Assembly: GCF_027460065.1 (NCBI RefSeq)
Contig: NZ_JAPYZZ010000025.1
Span: 1 to 55,587 of the forward strand
Reading direction: 5' to 3'
Origin: Martinezella rhizogenes
GTDB lineage: Bacteria > Pseudomonadota > Alphaproteobacteria > Rhizobiales > Rhizobiaceae
Length of the DNA stretch: 55,587 nt
Below, piece after piece: positions 17,287 through 24,262 of this stretch. The notes under the pieces are model-generated. The model did no database searches, was not told the DNA's origin, and was given only the letters and a program-made list of their open reading frames with translations. Each line of letters begins with the position of its first letter. The stretch's first letter is position 1. Made by a program: the position numbers and the translations under genes.

Positions 17287-17981
17287 GCAATATCCAAAAG
17301 CCGCTCGCGCTTGTCACCGGAGTCGGCCCGGGGACGGGGACTGCAACCGTCCGCCGTTTCGTGGAAGGAGGTTATCGTGTGGCGATGCTGGCCCGCAATG
17401 CCGACCGGCTCATCGCGCTGGAGCGCGAAATCGCCGACACGATCGCGGTGCCATGCGATGTTTCCGATCCAGAGGCGCTGGCACGCACGATCGAGCGGGT
17501 GGGCGCTCCGAAGGTGGTGATCCACAACGCGGTCGGGGGAGCGTTCGGCACCTTCGACAAGATCGAGGCGGAGACGCTCGTCCGCAACTTCGAGATCAAC
17601 GCCATGGCGCTGTTCCATCTCGCCCGCCTGACTGCACCCGCGATGATCGAGGCCGGCGAAGGGGCGATCGTCGTTACCGGCAATGGCGCTTCGCAACGGG
17701 GCAAGGCGGCTTTCGCGGGCTTTGCGCCAACAAAGGCGGCACAGCGCATCCTTGCCGAATCCCTGGCGCGTGATCTCGGACCCAAAGGTGTCCACGTTGC
17801 GTATCTCGTTATCGATGCAGCCATTGACGTTCCTTGGCAACGTGAGCTCCAGCCGACTAAACCGGATGACTTTTTCATCTCGCCGACGTCTATCGCGGCC
17901 GAAGTATTCCACCTCGCACATCAGCCACGGGACGCCTGGTCGTTCTTGGCCGAGGTACGACCGTTTCACGAGCAATGGTGA
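17283..17981 (+). CDS. atypical short-chain dehydrogenase/reductase
   Basis: 232-residue Rossmann-fold protein of the SDR superfamily. The cofactor motif is TGVGPGTGTA (12-21), with CDVSDPE at 58-64 and HNAVGGAFG at 81-89. The catalytic YxxxK is changed: the sequence reads F147-A-P-T-K151, so the Tyr acid/base is Phe while Lys is kept, and the upstream Ser is at 137 (GNGAS). Family relatives with this substitution exist, and their chemistry is not settled. It may reduce poorly, bind cofactor structurally, or use another residue. It sits between the isomerase-like and thioesterase genes with 4- and 7-base overlaps. Confidence 0.8.
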   Translation: MSNIQKPLALVTGVGPGTGTATVRRFVEGGYRVAMLARNADRLIALEREIADTIAVPCDVSDPEALARTIERVGAPKVVIHNAVGGAFGTFDKIEAETLVRNFEINAMALFHLARLTAPAMIEAGEGAIVVTGNGASQRGKAAFAGFAPTKAAQRILAESLARDLGPKGVHVAYLVIDAAIDVPWQRELQPTKPDDFFISPTSIAAEVFHLAHQPRDAWSFLAEVRPFHEQW

Positions 17982-18487
17982 GCACAAGAATGAGCAAAAC
18001 CGAAGATAACCGCCCGGATGGGCTGGCCCATTTACGATCCCTGCTTGCCGCTGGCCGGCGAGCGCCGATGGGTGATACCCTGAATTTTCACCTGGTCGAG
18101 GTCGATCGAGGAAGAGCCGTATTCGAAGGAATACCCGACGGCAGGGCGTATAACCCGCTGGGTGCGGTGCACGGTGGTTATGCGGCTACTTTACTCGACA
18201 GCGCGTGCGCGATTGCCACGCATACAGTTATGGAACCCGGACGCGGCCATACGACGCTTGAGTTGAAGGTATCCTACCTGCGCGGACTCAGCGCCGAGAG
18301 TGGAACGGTCCGCGCCACAGGGCGAGTTATCTCCTGCGGGCGCCGTGTTGCCTTTGCCGAGGCTGAACTTCACGACGGCGCCGGAAGACTTTGCGCCACA
18401 GCGACTTCGACGCTTTTGGTTTTCGACGTTGAGCCCGGGGGACGCGGTGCACTTGAGCCACTGGAAGCGACGGGAGGCGACCAATGA
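17975..18487 (+). CDS. PaaI-family hotdog thioesterase
   Basis: 170-residue hotdog-fold protein. The central helix motif YNPLGAVHGGYAATLLDSACA is typical of PaaI/acyl-CoA thioesterases, followed by strand segments TLELKVSYLRG and GRRVAFAEAEL. It would hydrolyse an acyl- or aryl-CoA. The ATG at 17975 overlaps the SDR stop; a second ATG at 17990 is equally possible and would shorten the protein by five residues. Its stop overlaps the next start (ATGA at 18484). In this operon it may release the end-product acid of the pathway. Confidence 0.82.
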   Translation: MVSTRMSKTEDNRPDGLAHLRSLLAAGRRAPMGDTLNFHLVEVDRGRAVFEGIPDGRAYNPLGAVHGGYAATLLDSACAIATHTVMEPGRGHTTLELKVSYLRGLSAESGTVRATGRVISCGRRVAFAEAELHDGAGRLCATATSTLLVFDVEPGGRGALEPLEATGGDQ

Positions 18488-19515
18488 AGGCCTATGCCCT
18501 GGATCGCTATGGAGAGCCGCTAACGCTTCACGATCTTCCCGAGCCAGTCGCCAGTCCAGGCGAAGTGGTGGTCGAAATAAATGCAAGCAGCGTTAATCCG
18601 CTAGACGAGAAGCTCCGCACGGGCGCCTTCAAGGCGATCCTGCGGTATGACATGCCGCTGGTCCTTGGGCATGATCTTGCCGGCACTGTCATTGCCGTCG
18701 GCGAAGGCGTGCGGCGTTGGAGGGTCGGCGACCGGGTGTTCGCCTGTGTCGGCGGGGACCGCGTCGGTACCTTTGCCGAGCGGATCGCGGTCGCCGAAGC
18801 CGATCTCGCCCCCATCCCGGCGAACCTGGATCCGCCAGCAGCCGCGGCACTACCGCTAGTGTCGCTTACCGCCTGGCAAGTGCTGGTCGAACGCGCGAAG
18901 GTGCGGCCGGGACAACGAGTGCTCGTGCATGCCGGTTCGGGCGGCGTCGGCACGGTAGCGATCCAACTTGCCAAGCATTTGGGAGCTCATGTCGCAACCA
19001 CCGTTGGAACCGCCAACCTCGCGCTTGTTCGCGATCTTGGTGCCGATGAGGTGGTTGATTACCGCCAGGAGGCATTTGAGCAGCGTTTAAGTGATTATGA
19101 TGTTGTACTTGATACGCTCGGCGGCGATGTGACGGTGAAGTCTCTCAATGTGCTCAAGCCCGGAGGAATGCTGATCTCGATCGCTGGGCCGCCTGATCCT
19201 GCCTTTGGGGAAAGGATCAACGCTAACTGGTTGGTCAAACAATTCATCAGATTTGGAAGTTATTCGATCCGCAAAAAGGCGCGAGTACGCAGTATCGATT
19301 ACAGCTTTCTGTTCATGCGCCCGGATGGTGACCAACTTGCGGAAATCGGGAGGCTGATTGAAGCAGGCGCTCTGCGCCCAGTCATTGATAGCGAATTCTT
19401 GTTCGAGGAGACCGTCGCCGCCTTGAAGCGATCGGCAACTGGGCGAGCGCGAGGGAAGGTCGTCATCCGGCAAACGGTGCGTGCGCGAGACGGAGCGGCT
19501 GGAACGGCAAAATAG
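18484..19515 (+). CDS. zinc-independent MDR oxidoreductase (quinone reductase-like)
   Basis: 343-residue NADPH-dependent medium-chain reductase. A GroES-like domain opens the protein (SVNPLDEKLRTGAF, LGHDLAGTVIAVGEGV). The Rossmann part has VLVHAGSGGVGTVAIQLAKHLGA, and the end motif is RARGKVVI. The Cys/His ligands for catalytic zinc are absent, which places it with quinone oxidoreductases or enoyl reductases rather than alcohol dehydrogenases. It is the last cistron of the HxlR operon and overlaps the thioesterase gene by ATGA. HxlR control and an aromatic-type isomerase suggest detoxification or catabolism of an electrophilic quinone or enone; this is an inference. Confidence 0.85.
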   Translation: MKAYALDRYGEPLTLHDLPEPVASPGEVVVEINASSVNPLDEKLRTGAFKAILRYDMPLVLGHDLAGTVIAVGEGVRRWRVGDRVFACVGGDRVGTFAERIAVAEADLAPIPANLDPPAAAALPLVSLTAWQVLVERAKVRPGQRVLVHAGSGGVGTVAIQLAKHLGAHVATTVGTANLALVRDLGADEVVDYRQEAFEQRLSDYDVVLDTLGGDVTVKSLNVLKPGGMLISIAGPPDPAFGERINANWLVKQFIRFGSYSIRKKARVRSIDYSFLFMRPDGDQLAEIGRLIEAGALRPVIDSEFLFEETVAALKRSATGRARGKVVIRQTVRARDGAAGTAK

Positions 19516-20020
19516 CGCTGACGGTCAATAGCCGCGTCGTCGCGTCAAAGTGTATAATCTTGACTGATCCTCACAGTTATAGAATTACCATTTAATAGCC
19601 CCATACCAAAGCTCGAGATATGGAGGGGCTCGTCCAGAAGTTAGTACGTCGCCAGGATGAGGCCTAATCGCTATCCGGTCCCTCGTGGTGATGTTGGCAG
19701 ACCAACGTGGAGGATGCAGGAGGAGCAGCCGTCTTTGCACCAGTCCTTATCGAGTTGGGCCGATCGAGAAGGGCTCCGAAGGAAGGCCTCGGCCGTTCTT
19801 CATTCGATCCCGCCCTGTGCTTGAACAGCTATTGTAATGGGTGTCGAAATGACAAGCATATATTCTGGTCCCGTCTTCGAGATCGCAAAGCCACACGCGC
19901 CGTCTGCTGCAACGAATCCACGCTGATGGCGTGGCCCCTATGGAGCACGGGGTCGCCAAGAACGGGGGAGTTGCTTAAAGCTATTTTTATTGAAGGTTAT
20001 TCAATGCACTTGTCTCGCCT
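19516..20020. other. 505-bp gap before the two-component genes
   Basis: Open frames here are short, overlap on both strands and give no recognisable protein. No tRNA fold or terminator hairpin was found that I trust. It presumably contains the promoter of the sensor kinase operon. An AT-rich patch just before 20021 is consistent with that. Confidence 0.35.
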
Positions 20021-21688
20021 TTGAAAAAACGTCTACAGGCGGCGGCATCTGTGGAGCGGTACTCTCTTGTTTATTGGCGGCCCCCGGCTAAGGGATTGAA
20101 TTTTGTGATAGGAACAACCCTTAAATATTCGCTTATCGGCGTCGGCCTGTGGCTCGCGGCGATACTGGGGTTCGCTTTTAATTCAGCCCAAACGACGGAG
20201 CGGCGGCTGGCTGATGAGTTGGAAGCGACCGGACGGACCTTGCAACGACTGATCTCGCAGCGCGTGGCACAACACGATGCACACATGACCAGCCTTATTG
20301 CGCTCACCAGCGGAGCGGAACCCGCCCCGTTCGGCGCTGTTCGGCACGTAATGGAAACCATCACCCGGTTTTATCCGAGGATCGCTTGGATCGAACTTGT
20401 CTCGCTCGAGGATACAGCGACCGAGGACAAGGGCTTGAGTGTACTGCTGGAGGTCCCAGAGGGTAAAAGCGTGGACATCTCTCCTCTGCGCGGCCCGCTT
20501 GCCGAGCAGGTACGCGGCAAGATCACTGTCTACGAAAACAGGAACGGACACTATCTGCTAGCGAAACGCGCGCTCGTGCCTTCGAAATCGGTGGTAGTGC
20601 TTTCCATTGATGCGCGGCTTCTAATAGAGCCCGAAGAACAGCCTGCCTGGGCCCATGTCCGCCTTATGCTAGGGGGAAAACCCTTGCTCGATCTGCCGGC
20701 ACGGGATCGCGTCGATACAGGAACTTCGTTTGTTGCGCCGCTGCATTTTGAATCCATTATTGATGGCGAAAAGCAGCAGCTGTCGTTATTGATTGAGCGG
20801 CCGGTGCCGCTTGCCATACTTTTTTCAGCAAAGCCCTTTTTGGGCTTTTCCGCCACCACAGGGCTGGCTTTGTTTGCAGCGATGTTTGCATTGCGTCAGC
20901 GATCGACAACGCTGGGGCTGCAACGGGCAATGGAAGAGGCCGAAGCACGCGCCGTGTTGCATGAACGAGAGACATTGCTTGCACATGCCTCGCGGGTCAA
21001 TGCGATGGGCGAGATGGCGTCAGGCATCGCGCACGAGTTGACGCAGCCGCTGACTGCGATTCTCAGTCGCAGCCAGGCGGCGCTTAGGTTGGCAGATGCG
21101 GATCTAGCCGATATCAAACGCATTTCTAGCGCGCTGGAAGTCAACGTCCAAGAGGCCAAGCGCGCTGGACAACTCCTGAGGCGGATGCGCGACTATGCCT
21201 CAAAGAAGGCACCGCAACCCGTTGAAAACTCGCTAAATGAGATCGTCACCGAGATCGTCGCGCTAACGAGTATAGATTTGAAGCAGCGTGGTATCCGCCT
21301 CGCTTGTAGCCTCAGACCGCAGCCGCTGAAAGTCGTCGCTGACGCTATCGAGTTGCAACAGGTGCTGCACAATTTGATACGCAATGCAGCTGATGCACTT
21401 GAGGGCACCGACTCGAAAGTGGCAATCATCCGAATAGAGACGCAAGCAGCGGCCAACGAAGCCCGCATCATCGTCAGCGACAATGGGCCGGGCATCGTCC
21501 CCGGTGCCCTGCCAAAACTTTTTCACCCCTTTTTCACGACAAAGCCCGAGGGCATGGGACTCGGACTATCGCTATGCGCGACCCTCGTCGAACGTATTGG
21601 CGGTAAAATAGCAGCAGAAAACTCCACAAGCGGAGGGGCAAGGTTTACCATTACGTTGCCCTGCGTATCAAAGAGCGAGGTATTGTGA
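20021..21688 (+). CDS. membrane sensor histidine kinase
   Basis: 555-residue two-component kinase. TM1 lies at about 34-54 and TM2 at about 272-292, enclosing a periplasmic sensor of about 215 residues with no recognised fold. Then come a coiled linker, a HisKA dimerisation domain with phospho-acceptor H338 in GIAHELTQPL, and an HATPase domain: N box NLIRNAADA 451-459, G1 DNGPG 487-491, G2 GMGLGLS 511-517. The catalytic half resembles FixL/DctB-type kinases. The start is TTG at 20021; GTG at 20051 is an alternative that keeps TM1. It overlaps the response-regulator gene by GTGA. The secreted GlcG/HbpS-like protein encoded next is a possible ligand of the periplasmic domain. Confidence 0.87.
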   Translation: MKKRLQAAASVERYSLVYWRPPAKGLNFVIGTTLKYSLIGVGLWLAAILGFAFNSAQTTERRLADELEATGRTLQRLISQRVAQHDAHMTSLIALTSGAEPAPFGAVRHVMETITRFYPRIAWIELVSLEDTATEDKGLSVLLEVPEGKSVDISPLRGPLAEQVRGKITVYENRNGHYLLAKRALVPSKSVVVLSIDARLLIEPEEQPAWAHVRLMLGGKPLLDLPARDRVDTGTSFVAPLHFESIIDGEKQQLSLLIERPVPLAILFSAKPFLGFSATTGLALFAAMFALRQRSTTLGLQRAMEEAEARAVLHERETLLAHASRVNAMGEMASGIAHELTQPLTAILSRSQAALRLADADLADIKRISSALEVNVQEAKRAGQLLRRMRDYASKKAPQPVENSLNEIVTEIVALTSIDLKQRGIRLACSLRPQPLKVVADAIELQQVLHNLIRNAADALEGTDSKVAIIRIETQAAANEARIIVSDNGPGIVPGALPKLFHPFFTTKPEGMGLGLSLCATLVERIGGKIAAENSTSGGARFTITLPCVSKSEVL

Positions 21689-22287
21689 GTAAGTATAAGG
21701 TGTACCTGGTCGATGACGATGAATCCGTCAGAGAGGCGATAGCCTTTCTGCTTGGCACCTACGGAGTTGACGTCGAGACCTTCGGTGACCCCAAGACGTT
21801 TCTTGCGCATATTCATGAGGAGAAGCCAGGATGCCTGATCGTTGATCTGCGTATGCCGCTGGTTTCTGGGCTGCAACTGCACGCGCAACTGGCTGAACGC
21901 GACATTGACTGGCCGACGATCATGATCACCGGCCACGGTGATGTGGTGGCCTGCCGCAGTGCCTTCAAGGCCGGCATCCAGGACTTCCTCGGCAAGCCGG
22001 TTGATGGTGAGGTTTTGTTCGGGGCGGTTCAACAGGCCTTTGAAAGCCTGGATGCCCGGCTGGAGCGGCGCGAGGCACGACTGCAATTGGCGCAGTTGAC
22101 GGACCGCGAACGCGAGGTTCTCGAGATGATCGCCAACGGATGGGCAAGTAAGGAGATTGGAGTGGCACTCGGGATATCGGCGCGTACCGTCGATGCGCAT
22201 CGGGCAAAGATTGCCGGAAAACTCGGAACCAGTTCCGTGGCCGAGTTCGTGCGATTGACGCTCACCAACAAGGCAACACGTAGGTAA
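21685..22287 (+). CDS. FixJ/LuxR-type response regulator
   Basis: 200-residue regulator. The receiver domain spans 1-120 with acidic pocket D10-D12, phosphorylation site D54 in LIVDLRMPL, T82 (MITGHG) and K104 (FLGKPVD). The linker is followed by a LuxR-type helix-turn-helix at about 135-195 (LTDREREVLEMIANGWASKEIG, ISARTVDAHRAKI). The GTG start overlaps the kinase stop and has a GCGAGG site. It is the cognate partner of the preceding kinase. A 20-bp perfect palindrome spans its stop codon and is a candidate site for it in front of the downstream gene. Confidence 0.9.
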   Translation: MSKYKVYLVDDDESVREAIAFLLGTYGVDVETFGDPKTFLAHIHEEKPGCLIVDLRMPLVSGLQLHAQLAERDIDWPTIMITGHGDVVACRSAFKAGIQDFLGKPVDGEVLFGAVQQAFESLDARLERREARLQLAQLTDREREVLEMIANGWASKEIGVALGISARTVDAHRAKIAGKLGTSSVAEFVRLTLTNKATRR

Positions 22288-22298
22288 TCCTACCTACG
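22279..22298. promoter_or_regulatory. perfect 20-bp palindrome over the response-regulator stop codon
   Basis: CGTAGGTA (22279-22286), loop ATCC, TACCTACG (22291-22298). It covers the last two codons and stop of the response-regulator gene and lies 99 bp before the GlcG/HbpS-like start. It could be a dyad bound by the LuxR-type regulator, or an RNA hairpin that attenuates read-through; no U tract follows, which weakens the terminator reading. Confidence 0.45.
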
Positions 22299-22397
22299 CC
22301 GAGTGGTGACAGCGCGGATTATGCCAAGGGGGACGCTTTGGTATCACTTCGGCCGTGCAAGCCAAACGCTTCGCCGAACAACGACAGGAACCACGCT

Positions 22398-22886
22398 GTG
22401 ATCAAACATTTTTTTATAGTCGCATCCGCCTTCGGTTTTACAATCAGCTCGGTGCAGGCCGAACTCCTTACCGAAAAGAATATCCCTTCCGACCTCGCCG
22501 TTCAAATGGCCAGCAATGCAGTCCAAGCTTGCGCCGCAGACAACTATAGTGTGAGCGCAGCCGTCGTCGATCGTGCGGGTGTCCTTCGCGCGCTGGTTCG
22601 TGCAGACAATGCTGGTCCGCACACCGTTGACTCTTCGCGCGCCAAGGCCTTCACCTCTGCGTCGTTGCGGATACTAACCTCGAAGCTGGCAGAGAATGCC
22701 GCGAACAATCCGGGTTCGGCCCAAGTGGTGAACATTCCCGGCTTTCTGGTGCTTGAAGGTGGTGTACCAATCAAGGCTGGCGATGTGGTGATTGGTGCGA
22801 TTGGCGTCAGTGGGGCTCCAGGGGCGAACCTTGACGAGGCATGCGCCGTCGCCGCAATCAAAAAGGCTGCCGAAGACCTGAAGTAA
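22398..22886 (+). CDS. secreted GlcG/HbpS-family (DUF336) protein
   Basis: 162-residue protein with a signal peptide (MIKHFFIVASAFGFTISSVQA, cleaved before ELLTEK) and one GlcG/HbpS (DUF336) domain. Typical segments are AAVVDRAGVLRALVRAD, SRAKAFTSASL, FLVLEGGVPIKAGDVVIGAIGVSG and DEACAVAAI. Streptomyces HbpS is an extracellular haem-binding member that tunes the sensor kinase SenS. Others occur near alcohol-oxidation genes with unclear roles. GTG at 22398 is the likely start, with AGGA 8 nt upstream. It follows a kinase and response regulator on the same strand, 110 bp after the latter. A periplasmic accessory sensor for that kinase is an attractive inference. Confidence 0.82.
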   Translation: MIKHFFIVASAFGFTISSVQAELLTEKNIPSDLAVQMASNAVQACAADNYSVSAAVVDRAGVLRALVRADNAGPHTVDSSRAKAFTSASLRILTSKLAENAANNPGSAQVVNIPGFLVLEGGVPIKAGDVVIGAIGVSGAPGANLDEACAVAAIKKAAEDLK

Positions 22887-23176
22887 GCCCCGTCCGTTCG
22901 CGACGTTTACTTCCCTGTGTCACGGCCAATTTTCAGCTAAAACGCGGACGAGGTTCGCGCCCGTTCTTGGGCATTCATTCTCCGCAGTATCGGAAATGGC
23001 GTCGCCCGCAGGATGACAAACAAGGTAGGATTGAGCGTCAGTCAGGCAGGATGGACAGGGAGATGGCAGGGGTGGGCGACGGGCGTAGCCAGTCCGGAGT
23101 TCCACCTCCACCAAGGCACGATTTTCAGCGTGCCAGCGGTAATACAATCACCCCGGCGCGCCCCAGTTAAACCTCA

Positions 23177-24178
23177 TCAGGTGCCGCGAACTATCACTTT
23201 GGGCGTCAAGACAATGTTTTTTTGCGACAGCCTGCGATGATCTATCTCCGCAAGCGCGAGCTCCATCGCTGTCTCGCCAACACGTTGGCTGAGCAGGTCA
23301 ACGGTACTCAATGTGATGCGGCCGTTGGCCGCAAAGGCGTTGTGGTCGCACCCAATGACGGAGATATCCGTCGGTACACGCAGCCCAGCTTCCAGGAAAG
23401 CAAGCAGCATTTCGGCGCCAATCACGTCCGTGGCCGCGATCACGCCATCGACCCGTCCCATCTGTGCCAGGCGTGCAATGTCCTTTGCGTGGGCTGCAGC
23501 TGCCTGCCGCGAAAGGCCATTGACGTTGGACCGCATCACGGAGATTGGTCCTGCAGCTTCCACTGCTCCGGAATAACGATCCTCTACAACTGCGCGAACG
23601 CCGTCCGGGCCGACAAAATGCAGGCGTTTCTTGCCAGCCGCCAGCAGATGACGTGCTGCCAAGCGTCCTGTCTCCAGATTGTCAATTCTCACGCTTGGAC
23701 AACCGAGAGCGACACCGTCGTAGTCAATTAGGACAAGGCGCGTGTCTCTTGCGATCGCTTTTTTGATTGAATCATCCGAGTGCGGCATCGGCACGAGGAT
23801 AACGGCTCCCACCCCTGCGCCGTGAAAATATCGCAGGTGCTTGTCCTGCAACGCCTTGTCGTGATTGCTGCAGGTTATGACCATATGCAATCCTTCACGC
23901 AGCGCAATCTCCTGCGCGCTGGTGATCACTTCTGACGAGTAGGAGTGGTCGAAGCCGGAAACGACAATGCCAATACTATCTGCGCGGCCCGCTGCAAGCC
24001 GCGCTGCAACACTATTTCTGACGAATTTCAGTTCTTCCATCGCGATTGTAACCGCAATTCTGGTTTCCGGTTTGACCCGATCGGGATGATTGAGGACATT
24101 GGAAACTGTAGCGCGCGAGACGCCAGCTATGCGCGCAACCGCCGCCATATTCGCCACTTGCGCTCGTTCCTCGCTCAT
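23177..24178 (-). CDS. LacI family transcriptional regulator
   Basis: 333-residue repressor. The N-terminal helix-turn-helix reads VARIAGVSRATVSNVLNHPDRV with the hinge region RNSVAARLAAGRADSIGIVV. A periplasmic-binding-protein-like effector domain follows (IDNLETGRLAARHLLAAGKKRLHFVGPDG; GVIAATDVIGAEMLLAFLEAGLRVPTDISVIGCDH). GGGAGGAG precedes the ATG closely. It is the third gene behind the MFS transporter and alpha-L-rhamnosidase genes, so it probably senses rhamnose or a rhamnoside. Two tandem dyads of LacI-operator form lie upstream of the transporter gene and are the likely targets. Confidence 0.9.
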   Translation of the reverse strand: MSEERAQVANMAAVARIAGVSRATVSNVLNHPDRVKPETRIAVTIAMEELKFVRNSVAARLAAGRADSIGIVVSGFDHSYSSEVITSAQEIALREGLHMVITCSNHDKALQDKHLRYFHGAGVGAVILVPMPHSDDSIKKAIARDTRLVLIDYDGVALGCPSVRIDNLETGRLAARHLLAAGKKRLHFVGPDGVRAVVEDRYSGAVEAAGPISVMRSNVNGLSRQAAAAHAKDIARLAQMGRVDGVIAATDVIGAEMLLAFLEAGLRVPTDISVIGCDHNAFAANGRITLSTVDLLSQRVGETAMELALAEIDHRRLSQKNIVLTPKVIVRGT

Positions 24179-24262
24179 GAATCTCCTCCCTGTCGGTCAC
24201 CGCGCGCCCATGGCGTGATGGACGCAACTCATAGGCCCTCGGTTATCACAGGTCAGGACGTT

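Noticed and set aside
19707..20024. 105-codon open frame before the sensor kinase
   Set aside because: No family resemblance and no ribosome site; a competing minus-strand frame of equal quality exists in the same DNA.
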